From JBJXHG01 sp046160865 (GTDB lineage: Bacteria; Planctomycetota; UBA1135; GCA-002686595): a stretch of 64,000 nucleotides of DNA. The notes beneath the pieces were generated by a model. That model saw only the letters and a program-made list of their open reading frames with translations, searched no databases and was not told where the DNA came from. The number at the start of each line of letters is the position of its first letter. Within the stretch, counting starts at the first letter, position 1. Below, piece by piece: positions 1-8,890 of this stretch. The position numbers and the translations under genes are program-made. The DNA lies in the NCBI GenBank assembly GCA_046160865.1, contig JBJXHG010000100.1:1-64000 (forward strand). The letters run 5' to 3'.

Positions 1-16
1 CTGAGCGCTTCCGCGC

Positions 17-20
<4 letters not shown>
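1..20 (-). terminator. hairpin after response-regulator gene
   Basis: A perfect inverted repeat, CTGAGCGC / GCGCTCAG with a 4-base TTCC loop, overlaps the TGA stop (17-19) of the minus-strand response regulator and continues past it. The position fits a transcription terminator. The sequence beyond the hairpin lies outside the window, so a U-tract cannot be checked. Confidence 0.5.
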
Positions 21-1383
<1,363 letters not shown>

Positions 1384-1387
<4 letters not shown>

Positions 1388-2274
1388 CGCGTCTCTCCTG
1401 GCGCGGCATCCGCGCTCGCACCTGCCGCGGCATCCGCGCTCGCCTCGGTGCGCTCGCCGCCGCGCTGTTTGTCGGGCGTATGGATCTCGACGAGCAGCGG
1501 AAACACCATCGAGAAGCTCGTGCCGCGGCCAGGCTCGGAGATCACGTCGATCTCGGCCCCGTGCTCGTCGAGGATGCGCTTGGTCGTCGAGAGGCCGAGC
1601 CCGGTCCCGCCACGCTTCGTCGAGTAGTAGACCTCGAAGCAGCGTGCGAGCTCGTCGGGCGTCATGCCGACGCCCGTGTCCGTGACGGAGAGCTCGACCA
1701 AGTTTCCATGCCGCTTGGCGCGCACGATCAGCTCGCCCCCCATCGGCATCGCTTGGCGCGCGTTGACGAACAAATTGAGCAACGCTTGGCGGATCGCGCC
1801 CGGGTCGAGCATCACGAGCGGCAAGCCGACCGGCAGGTCCACGTGGTGGCGGATGCCTTGCCGCGAGTCCTCGAGCTCGACGAAGTCGAGCACCTCGCGC
1901 ACGATCGAACCGAGGTCGTGCGGAGCACGGTTGATCTCCCCGCCGCGCGCGAAACGCAGGAAGTCCTCGACGATCGTCTCGAGCCGCTTCACCTCGCGCT
2001 GCAGTGATTGGACGCGCTTCAGGCAGCGCTTTTCGCGCCCCGTGAGCTCGGGCACGCCGCGCGCGCCGTTCGTCTTGCCCCACTCTTCCTCGAGGAGCGC
2101 GAGGTGGATCGCCATCGTCGAAAGCGGGTTCTTGATCTCGTGCGCGAGGCCCGCGGCGAGCCGCGCGAGCGACGCGACGTGCTCCTCGTGAGTGTCGGCC
2201 GCAGCGTACGGACCGCGCGCGAGTTCGGCACGCTCCGAGCCGGCCGTGGATTGAGCGGTGTCGTCGGTGTGCAT
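1384..2274 (-). CDS. soluble NtrB-like sensor histidine kinase
   Basis: 296-residue cytoplasmic histidine kinase. No transmembrane segment is visible. The HisKA H-box is LAAGLAHEIKNPLS, with phospho-acceptor His45. The HATPase domain shows the N-box (NLFVNARQAMP), the G1 box DTGVGMTPDE and the G2 box GTGLGL. The first ~35 residues are polar and hold no recognisable sensor domain, so the input signal may be a bound partner. The ATG at 2274 is preferred because the frame upstream is arginine-rich and shadow-like. The stop overlaps the start of the response-regulator gene (ATGA), giving a kinase-regulator operon. It diverges from the tsaC-ywlE-like fusion gene across a ~175-bp region that must hold both promoters. 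Confidence 0.93.
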
Positions 2275-2382
2275 CGATCGAGAGCGCAGCGCGCGCCGGC
2301 TCACGGGCCGCGCGCCGCAGGCTGGCGCTGCACCGCAAGCGCTTGGGGCGCGATTGTGCAGCCGATAGGCTAGCAGTCCACC

Positions 2383-2454
2383 ATGAAACTGGAACTCGAC
2401 CGACCGTCGCGCACCGATCCACGCACGAGCGCGTCGGCGCCGTTCTCGCCATGA
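2383..2454 (+). CDS. possible 23-residue leader ORF
   Basis: A short frame (ATG AAA CTG GAA CTC ...) of 23 codons ends with TGA at 2452-2454, overlapping the ATG (2451) of the fusion gene in an ATGA arrangement. The overlap would allow translational coupling. The peptide has no recognisable motif and its last residues are S/A/P-rich. It may simply be chance in GC-rich sequence; only the overlap supports it. Confidence 0.2.
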   Translation: MKLELDRPSRTDPRTSASAPFSP

Positions 2455-3539
2455 CGGCGAGCACCGAATCGGTCGCCGACGCCGCGCCGTCACCCACGGT
2501 CCTCGCCCGCGCGAGAGACGTGCTCGCGCGGGGCAAGATCGTCGCGTTGCCGACCGAGACCGTGTACGGGCTCGGCGTGCGCGCGGATCGGCCCGCGGCC
2601 TGCGCCGCGCTCGCCGCGGCGAAGCGGCGTCCCGCCGAGCGCGCGTTCACTTGGCACATCGGCTCGACGTCCGCGTTGGAGCGCCTCGCGCGTGTTTCGC
2701 CGATGGCGCGCCGCCTCGCCGCACGCTACTGGCCCGGACCGCTGACGCTCGTACTCCCGGGCGTCGCGCGCGGACTCGCGGAGATCGCGCGCGACGGCTG
2801 GACGGGCGTGCGTCTCCCGGCGCACAAAGGCACGGCCGGGATCCTCGCCGCGCTCGACTTCCCCGTCGTGCTCACGAGCGCGAATCGTTTCGGCGAAGCG
2901 CCGCTGTGCACGGCGGCCGACATCGTCCGCACGTTCGCGAGCGAGGTCGAGCTCGTCCTCGACGGTGGCCCTTCGCGACTCGGGGAATCGTCGAGCGTGC
3001 TCGCGCTCGGTCCGGGACGCTTCGAGCTCTTGCGCGCAGGACTCTTCACGCCCGAGCAGCTGCGCGCAGTCGCGGGCTTGAAGATCGGGTTCGTGTGTAC
3101 CGGCAACACGTGCCGCAGCCCGATGGCGGAAGCGCTGGCGAAGCGCGTGCTCGCCGAACGGTTGGCCGTGCCCGCGGCGCGTATCGCAGAGTTCGGGTTC
3201 GAAGTGCTCTCGCTCGGCATCTCGGCCCCGCGCGGAAGCGAAGCTGCGCGCCACAGCGTGACCGTGATGGCGGAGATGGGCTGCGACCTCAGCGCGCACG
3301 CGTCGCGGCCCGCGTGGCCCGACGATCTCGAGCGGCTCGATCTCGTCTACTGCATGACGCACGCGCATCGCGAGGCCGTGATCGCGCTCGGTGGGCCGAC
3401 GATGCAGACGCGCGCGCAGCTGCTCTCGGAGGACGGCGCCGACATCGCCGATCCGTTCGGCGGCTCGCTCACGGACTATCGACGCGCCGCGGGCGAGATC
3501 GAGCGCGCCGTTCGAGCGCGTGTCGAGGAATGGGCCTGA
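2451..3539 (+). CDS. fused threonylcarbamoyl-AMP synthase (TsaC/YrdC) and YwlE-like phosphatase
   Basis: 362-residue two-domain protein. Residues ~10-205 are a YrdC/Sua5 domain (LPTETVYGLG, WPGPLTLVLP, LTSANRFGEAP), which makes threonylcarbamoyl-AMP from threonine, bicarbonate and ATP for the t6A37 modification of tRNA. Residues ~212-360 are a low-molecular-weight phosphatase domain with P-loop CTGNTCRS (Cys216, Arg222) and general acid in DPFGG (Asp334). A Thr at the fifth P-loop position (Thr220) is the residue that distinguishes the protein-arginine phosphatase YwlE from tyrosine phosphatases, and DPFGGS...Y also resembles YwlE. In Firmicutes the two functions are neighbouring genes (ywlC, ywlE). 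ATG 2451 starts shortly before the YrdC fold. Domain calls are firm; arginine-phosphatase specificity is inference. Confidence 0.9.
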   Translation: MTASTESVADAAPSPTVLARARDVLARGKIVALPTETVYGLGVRADRPAACAALAAAKRRPAERAFTWHIGSTSALERLARVSPMARRLAARYWPGPLTLVLPGVARGLAEIARDGWTGVRLPAHKGTAGILAALDFPVVLTSANRFGEAPLCTAADIVRTFASEVELVLDGGPSRLGESSSVLALGPGRFELLRAGLFTPEQLRAVAGLKIGFVCTGNTCRSPMAEALAKRVLAERLAVPAARIAEFGFEVLSLGISAPRGSEAARHSVTVMAEMGCDLSAHASRPAWPDDLERLDLVYCMTHAHREAVIALGGPTMQTRAQLLSEDGADIADPFGGSLTDYRRAAGEIERAVRARVEEWA

Positions 3540-3543
3540 GCTC

Positions 3544-3573
3544 GGGGGCGAAGCGCGCGAGCTCGGCGCCCCC
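3544..3573. terminator. possible bidirectional hairpin between convergent genes
   Basis: GGGGGCG (3544-3550) can pair with CGCCCCC (3567-3573) across a 16-base loop. It lies in the 69-bp gap between the convergent fusion gene and the secreted-protein gene. There is no clear U-tract, so this is a weak call. Confidence 0.3.
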
Positions 3574-3608
3574 ACCGAGGCGAGACCTCACGCGCTGAGC
3601 GCGCGAGA

Positions 3609-5105
3609 TCACTTTCCTTTTTGCTTCGCGAGCCACAACAAGAAGCGGCCCTCGATGCTCGTCTTGTCGGCGTCGTTGTTCGAGAGATCTCCGCCGTAGA
3701 CCTCGACGAACACTTTCTCGAAGTCGCTCGCGCGCTTCGGATCCGCAAGGCCCTGGAGCACCAGTGCGAACTTCTCGCGCGACTTCTTCTCGTCGCCGCC
3801 CGCGAAGTTGCGCAGCCAGTGGATGAACCCGCACTTGTAGGTGCGCGCGAACTCGAGGAACTCGCCCTTGAACTTCTCCGGCGGCGGCTTCGTTTCGAGG
3901 GCCACCGCGCCCAGGAACGGAGCGACGAGCGGCATCTTCGCGCCGCCGGCGTCGTCGCGGATCGCGAAGTAGGCGTTCGGGTTGCGGGCCTTCTTGCCGG
4001 GCTCCTTCTTCGCGAGCTCCTCGCCTTCTTTCTGCGTCTGGCGCAGGATCCCGACGAAGTGGTCGCGGCCGTGGCCCTCGCGCCAGCGCGTCTCCGCCGA
4101 GATCGCTGCCAAAAAGCCGTCGGTCAACGCTCCAGCGATGAACACCTCGCGTGCCGCGGTCGAGCGCGCGCGCAGATCGCCGTCGTTCTTCGTGCTGATC
4201 GTTCCGTACTCGTCGATGACGATGTTCATCGAGAGCCCGCCGACGAAGGCCTTCGGGACCTTTTGCTCGAACAGCTGGTCGAAGTACGCGTTCATGCCGA
4301 GCTGCATGACTTGCTGCTGCATCACGTTCGCGTCGTTCGAGTTCATGCTGCGTCCGGCGGTGTAGTCCACCTGCGAGCGCTGGTCGTCCATCGCGTACTC
4401 GAGCGCGATGACCTGGAACTCGTTGTAGAAGCACTGCGTCCAATCGGCGACGTTCGGCACGAAGTAGTACTTCTGCAACTCGGGATCGTGCCAGCCGATG
4501 AAGCACACGAACTCGACGAACCGCTTGCGGTCGGGCATCAAGATGAGCGGTGTCGTGAACACGTCGGTGCGCTCGACGCCCATGACATCGCCCTTGCCCA
4601 TCATCTCCCCGAAGCGTTGCGCGGCCGCCATCACAGACTCCGGCGCATTCAGCAACTTGAAGACGTCCGCGCCTTCGACGTTGCGCGCCTTGTTCTGGAT
4701 CGTGCTCGGATTCCACTTCTCGACCCAAGCCTTCAATGTCGCGTTGTCGTCGCGCGCGAGCTTCTGGTCCTTCACCACGTGCTTGAGCCAGTCCAGCCAG
4801 ACGCGCTGCCCGTCGAGTGCGGCGAGCACGCTGTCGCGGAAGTACTCGCCGCGCTTCTCCAGCCCGGAGAGCGGAAAGTAGATGTCGAAGACGCCGAATC
4901 GGCCGCGCAAGAAGTGCTTCTCGAGCAGCTCCTCGATGCGCACTTGATCGCGCGGCACCTCCTCGAGCTTGTGAGCCTTGCGGAACGCCGCGGCGGCGAC
5001 CTCGGGCGAGAACTTATCGCCCGGCGTCGCAGCAGCGGCCGTCGCGAGTCCGATCAGCGCACCCACTCCGAGCAGGGACCGAACGGCGAGTGAATCGTGG
5101 ATCAT
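3609..5105 (-). CDS. secreted protein of unknown function
   Basis: 498 residues with an N-terminal signal peptide (hydrophobic SLLGVGALIGLATAAAA, likely cleaved around residue 26). I do not recognise a catalytic motif. The last ~90 residues (FIHWLRNF, FEKVFVEVYGG, then a short charged tail) faintly recall the C-termini of planctomycete DUF1570-type proteins, but no HExxH is present. The start is well supported: AAAGGAGATG stands just upstream of ATG 5105. The gene follows the spermidine-synthase-like gene by 98 bp on the same strand and may be co-transcribed. The mature protein is expected outside the inner membrane. Confidence 0.8.
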   Translation of the reverse strand: MIHDSLAVRSLLGVGALIGLATAAAATPGDKFSPEVAAAAFRKAHKLEEVPRDQVRIEELLEKHFLRGRFGVFDIYFPLSGLEKRGEYFRDSVLAALDGQRVWLDWLKHVVKDQKLARDDNATLKAWVEKWNPSTIQNKARNVEGADVFKLLNAPESVMAAAQRFGEMMGKGDVMGVERTDVFTTPLILMPDRKRFVEFVCFIGWHDPELQKYYFVPNVADWTQCFYNEFQVIALEYAMDDQRSQVDYTAGRSMNSNDANVMQQQVMQLGMNAYFDQLFEQKVPKAFVGGLSMNIVIDEYGTISTKNDGDLRARSTAAREVFIAGALTDGFLAAISAETRWREGHGRDHFVGILRQTQKEGEELAKKEPGKKARNPNAYFAIRDDAGGAKMPLVAPFLGAVALETKPPPEKFKGEFLEFARTYKCGFIHWLRNFAGGDEKKSREKFALVLQGLADPKRASDFEKVFVEVYGGDLSNNDADKTSIEGRFLLWLAKQKGK

Positions 5106-5203
5106 TCGACATCTCCTTTCCCGCGCAGTCCGCGTCGGGGTCGTGCGGCGAGCAAGCATCGTTCCCGGCGCAGCCGCCGCATGGAACTTCCGTCGCACGA
5201 GCA

Positions 5204-8134
5204 TCATGCGCGACGCACGGGCAGCGCCCAAGCACTCACGTATCCCTTGCGCGCGCGATCGAGACGAAACGCCCGTCCGTCGCGGATTCGCCGCGGCGAC
5301 CTCTTCCGCGGACGACTCCCGCGCAGCGCGAGCGCGCGCCAGCTGCCTTCGAGCAGACCGAGAGAGCGCGCGCGCAACCCCTCGGGAGTCCGCGCGATGC
5401 CGGGTGAACGCTCGGCGAGTTCGCGCAGGAGCGTTTCCGCGCGTGGATCCCCGTCGCGCTGCAATGCGACCGCCAAGTACAAGCGCGCGTCGCCGCGCTC
5501 CGGGCGCAACGCGAGCGCGCGTTCGAGCGGCGCGCGGGCCACGCGCGCGGACGTCTGCGAGCCATCCGCGGCCAGCTCGGAGACTCCCCGGCGCAGACTC
5601 GCGAGAAATTCGATTTCGTCCGAGAGTTCGCGCGAGTCGACGCTCTCGCGAGCGAGCGCCGGAAGCGCGTCGAGCGCGTGCGCGGTCGCGCGGATCGCCT
5701 CTTCGTCGGAGCTGGCGATGGCCGGCGCGCGGAGCAAGACTTCCGACCAGGCGTGCGCTTCGCGTGCGGCGCGCACCCGCGCGCCGAGTGACACGGCTGC
5801 CGCCGTCCGATCCGCCGACGCGAGCCAACTCGCCGGCGGAGCCTCGCTCACGACTCGCAGCGCGCCTAGATTCCGCGGCAAGTCCGCCAAGCGCGAGACG
5901 CCTTCCTCACGCGCAACGAACGCGATCCAAGGGTCCGCGTCGGTCAGTGCGCGCCCGAGGTCGCGGAACCGCACGCCGGAACATGCGAAGCGCGCACACA
6001 CGTCCGCCACGGACGACAAGCCGAGTTCGGAGAGCTCGCTCGCAAGCGACGAGGCCGTCTCGCCCAGCGCGTGGAAGCGCGCCGGATCGAGCTCTGGAAC
6101 CGCCGCGGCGCCGATCAGGATGACCTGCGTTCCGAAGACGAACACACCACTCCAAGGGAACGCCGACGCGAATGCGCCGAGCACGGCCCGGAACGTCGGG
6201 CCGGACAGCGCGTGCGGCGGCACCCACTGGCAGACGATGCCGCCGGGCTTCAGCGCGCGTTGCGCGATCGCGTAGAACTCGCGCGTGTACAGGTACACGG
6301 CGAAGGGAGAGTCGGGCAACAGCGGCTCCATCGTCAGCACGTCGTAACGCGCCGCTGCACCCGCGAGCGAAGCACGTCCGTCACCCAGCACCACACGGAC
6401 GCGCTCGCGCGACGACGGAGCGAGGAGCGTCCGGTTCTGTTGCTCGAAGTGGGACGCCATCGTCACCACGGCGGACGAGATCTCGAGCACGTCGATGCGC
6501 GCCTCCGGATGCAGGCCGACCGCTCCGAGCGTCGTGCCGGTGCCGAGCGCGAGCACGGCCACGTCGCGCGGCGCCGGATGCAGCAGCAGCGGCAAATGCC
6601 CGAGCGTGCGCATGTAGCGGTAGTCGCGTCCCGTGCCCGCGGCACGAAAACCGTCGGTGAAGAGCGTGCGCTCGCCGAGCACGCCGTCGTCGACGACCGC
6701 GACCGCGAAGTCGCGGTCTTCGGCGAACTCGCGCAGTGCGAGCGCGGGGTTCGCAAGCGGCGGCGTACGCAACGCGGGTGAATCTTGGCTCAGGTTCCAG
6801 GCTGCGATGCCGAGCGCCGCCGCGACGGCGACGAGGGCCGCGGTGCGCGCACGCGCAACGAGCGCGAGCGAGCCGCACGCCGCAAAGAGTGCCGCTGCCG
6901 CGCACGCGCCGGACAAGCCGAAGCGCGGCACGATCCACCACTGGACGAGCGGGATGCCGATCAACGCGCCCCACGCTTCGTGTACGAGCAAACGTGCGAG
7001 CCGCGCGCCGCCGTCGCTCGCGCTCCCGGTCGCGCGATGGAGCCACGGAATGACGACACCGAACGGCGCGAGCATCGGAGCGACGAGGAGTAGCGCGCTC
7101 GCGAATCGTGGTGCGTCGTCGTCGACGATCGCGCGCGCGACGGTCGGATGGATGGCCGGCCACAATGTCGCGGCGGCGCACACTGCGAGCAGCCACGCCA
7201 AGTCGCGCGCGCGCGGGGTCCTCCGCAGCGCGCCGAGCGCCGCGCCCGCACCCAGCGCGACGAGCGACGCACACAGGATCGCGCGCAGCGCGGGCTGCAT
7301 GCCGCCGAGCCACAGCACGCCGAGCCGCAAGCCGGTCCACTGCAACGCCGCCATGGAAGCCGTCGCGCATCCGACGATCCACGCCGCACGACGCATGCTG
7401 AGTGCGGGCGGATCGGACGGACTCGCCGCCGCGGGCGGATCGCGCTCCGCGAACGGCGCTGCGATCCACGCCGCCGCGAGCGCGCACGCGCCACACGACA
7501 CGGCGGCGAGCGGCCGGCCGAACACGCCGACCGCGCGATCCGCCAGCACGAAGGCGCCGACCGCGGCGCCGGCCCAGTTGGCGCACAAGAGCACTCCGAC
7601 GCTTGCGCTGAGTCGGCGCGCGAGCAGCGGCAAGAAGAGCCCTTGCAGCCCCGCGACGACGGCGATCGAAGCGAGCGCCACAGCGCCGCTCGCGGTCTCG
7701 GCCGGTGCGCGCCGCCCGAGCCAGAGCATCAGCGCCGTGGCCGACGGTCCCGCGAGCGCGAGCGCGACGCCCACGATCAGGAGCGACGCGCGCGCACGTG
7801 CCTGCAACCGCGCAGCGAATCCGGCACCGAGCGCCCAGCCCGCGAGGAACACCGCGAGCCCCAGCGCCGCGGCACGGCCGTATCCAAGCACGAGCCCCGA
7901 CGTCTCGATCAGCAGGACTTCGAGCCCGAGGCCGGACGCGCCGACGAGCGCGGCGGCAGCAACGAGCGGAACACGCGCCGCGTTGGAGCACCTATCGGAA
8001 TGCCCATTCTCGGCGAAGGCCGCGCCGAACCGGGCTCGCTTCGTTGCACCTCCTCTGAGTATTGCGGCGCAGTACTCATCGTCGGCGCGCCTTGCTCGCC
8101 TCGGCTCGTCGCAGCCTTCGCCGAGGCGGCTCAT
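5204..8134 (-). CDS. membrane-fused spermidine-synthase-like methyltransferase-fold protein
   Basis: 976 residues as drawn. Residues ~55-430 form many hydrophobic segments typical of the membrane half of fused spermidine synthase-like proteins. Residues ~470-680 are a SpeE/SAM-fold domain (VLALGTGTTLGAVG, ribose-binding acidic residue in VLEISSAV, VVLGDGRASL, RYDVLTMEPLLP). The last ~200 residues look like short TPR-type helices. The substrate is unknown; true polyamine synthesis is not assured. The start is odd: the first ~50 residues, including the only ATG upstream of the first membrane segment, are read from a 163-bp repeat element (7986-8148). No in-frame GTG or TTG lies between that ATG and the first membrane helix. 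The native 5' end may have been lost or replaced. Confidence 0.8.
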   Translation of the reverse strand: MSRLGEGCDEPRRARRADDEYCAAILRGGATKRARFGAAFAENGHSDRCSNAARVPLVAAAALVGASGLGLEVLLIETSGLVLGYGRAAALGLAVFLAGWALGAGFAARLQARARASLLIVGVALALAGPSATALMLWLGRRAPAETASGAVALASIAVVAGLQGLFLPLLARRLSASVGVLLCANWAGAAVGAFVLADRAVGVFGRPLAAVSCGACALAAAWIAAPFAERDPPAAASPSDPPALSMRRAAWIVGCATASMAALQWTGLRLGVLWLGGMQPALRAILCASLVALGAGAALGALRRTPRARDLAWLLAVCAAATLWPAIHPTVARAIVDDDAPRFASALLLVAPMLAPFGVVIPWLHRATGSASDGGARLARLLVHEAWGALIGIPLVQWWIVPRFGLSGACAAAALFAACGSLALVARARTAALVAVAAALGIAAWNLSQDSPALRTPPLANPALALREFAEDRDFAVAVVDDGVLGERTLFTDGFRAAGTGRDYRYMRTLGHLPLLLHPAPRDVAVLALGTGTTLGAVGLHPEARIDVLEISSAVVTMASHFEQQNRTLLAPSSRERVRVVLGDGRASLAGAAARYDVLTMEPLLPDSPFAVYLYTREFYAIAQRALKPGGIVCQWVPPHALSGPTFRAVLGAFASAFPWSGVFVFGTQVILIGAAAVPELDPARFHALGETASSLASELSELGLSSVADVCARFACSGVRFRDLGRALTDADPWIAFVAREEGVSRLADLPRNLGALRVVSEAPPASWLASADRTAAAVSLGARVRAAREAHAWSEVLLRAPAIASSDEEAIRATAHALDALPALARESVDSRELSDEIEFLASLRRGVSELAADGSQTSARVARAPLERALALRPERGDARLYLAVALQRDGDPRAETLLRELAERSPGIARTPEGLRARSLGLLEGSWRALALRGSRPRKRSPRRIRDGRAFRLDRARKGYVSAWALPVRRA

Positions 8135-8148
8135 TCTGAAAGCTGCTC
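7986..8148 (-). repeat. nested-palindrome element, copy A (short form)
   Basis: 163-bp copy of a dispersed element, inverted relative to copies B and C. The ends are imperfect inverted repeats: GAGCACCTATCGGAATG (7986-8002) against CATTCTGAAAGCTGCTC (8132-8148), 14 of 17 pairing. Inside, CTCGGCGAAGGC (8009-8020) pairs perfectly with GCCTTCGCCGAG (8114-8125). It lacks the ~58-bp central hairpin segment of the longer copies. Shared blocks include GAGGCGAGCAAGG and GCGAGCCCGGTTCGGCGCGG. It begins 3 bp after the EIIA-like stop codon and runs into the next gene. No clear target duplication is seen. Confidence 0.85.
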
Positions 8149-8151
8149 TGA

Positions 8152-8631
8152 CTACGCGCGCCGAGCGGTGTCACCCTCGGTCAGTGCGGCCCAAGCCTCG
8201 CGAGCGTCCTTCGCCGCGATCAACGCGTCGCGCACGCTGTCGCGGCCGAGCACGCGCGCGATGTCCGCGAGCGTCCGGATGTGCAGCAGCTTCTGCGCGC
8301 GCGGAATGATCAAGAGCACGATCACGCGCGTCGGACGGCCGTCGATGCTGTCGAAGGGCAACCCCTCCGCTTGACTGACGACTCCCATGCACGCGACGAC
8401 GTTCTCGACACCTTCGACGGCCGCATGCGGAATCGCGACGCCGTGCTCCATGCCCGTCGACATCGAACGCTCGCGAGCGAGGACCGCATCGACGATGCCG
8501 CTCTCGGCCTTCGCGTCGAGTCGACCGCGTTGAACGAGGTGGTGCACCAAACGGCGAATCGCATCCCACTTGTCCGTGGGATCGAAGCGCACGATCAGAT
8601 CCTCGGCTGCGAAGAGCTCCGTGAGGCGCAT
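8152..8631 (-). CDS. PTS EIIA (PtsN/fructose-type) domain protein
   Basis: 159-residue single-domain EIIA protein of the nitrogen/fructose PTS family. The phosphorylation site is His69 in HGVAIPHAAVEG, followed by the usual conserved stretch with FDSIDGRPTRVIVLLIIP. The length fits a stand-alone regulatory EIIA rather than a sugar-transport subunit. No EI, HPr or EIIB/C partner is visible in the window. ATG 8631 matches the usual family N-terminus (MRLTELF). The gene diverges from the gsp cluster across a 259-bp intergenic region. The stop (TAG, 8152-8154) is followed 3 bp later by repeat copy A, which separates it from the downstream gene. Confidence 0.9.
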   Translation of the reverse strand: MRLTELFAAEDLIVRFDPTDKWDAIRRLVHHLVQRGRLDAKAESGIVDAVLARERSMSTGMEHGVAIPHAAVEGVENVVACMGVVSQAEGLPFDSIDGRPTRVIVLLIIPRAQKLLHIRTLADIARVLGRDSVRDALIAAKDAREAWAALTEGDTARRA

Positions 8632-8775
8632 GGATTTCGGTGAGCATAGCGAGCGCGCGCAAAGGGACCAGCCACGCGACTCGCGCGCGCCTGCATCCGA
8701 TATCCATGCGGGAAGAAGTCGCCCCCGACGCGCGTCCCACGCGCGCTTCATTCCAGCGACGACGCTCGGGCCCGT

Positions 8776-8804
8776 TTGACACGCCCGACCCAACGCCCTA
8801 GAGT
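8776..8804 (+). promoter_or_regulatory. sigma-70-like promoter of the gsp cluster
   Basis: TTGACA (8776-8781), a 17-bp spacer and TAGAGT (8799-8804) form a good vegetative-type promoter. It points at gspD, whose ATG is at 8891, leaving a leader of roughly 80 nt. It is the clearest promoter motif I saw in the window. Confidence 0.55.
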
Positions 8805-8890
8805 GCCGCGCCACGCCGCCTCGACCGACGCCGTAAACCAAGAGATAACAAAGGGATAGATCCCGGCTACGGCCCATTCAAGGACGCCCC

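Noticed and set aside
3609..5105. Secreted unknown protein considered as a DUF1570-type metalloprotease
   Set aside because: The end resembles that group faintly, but the HExxH zinc site is missing.
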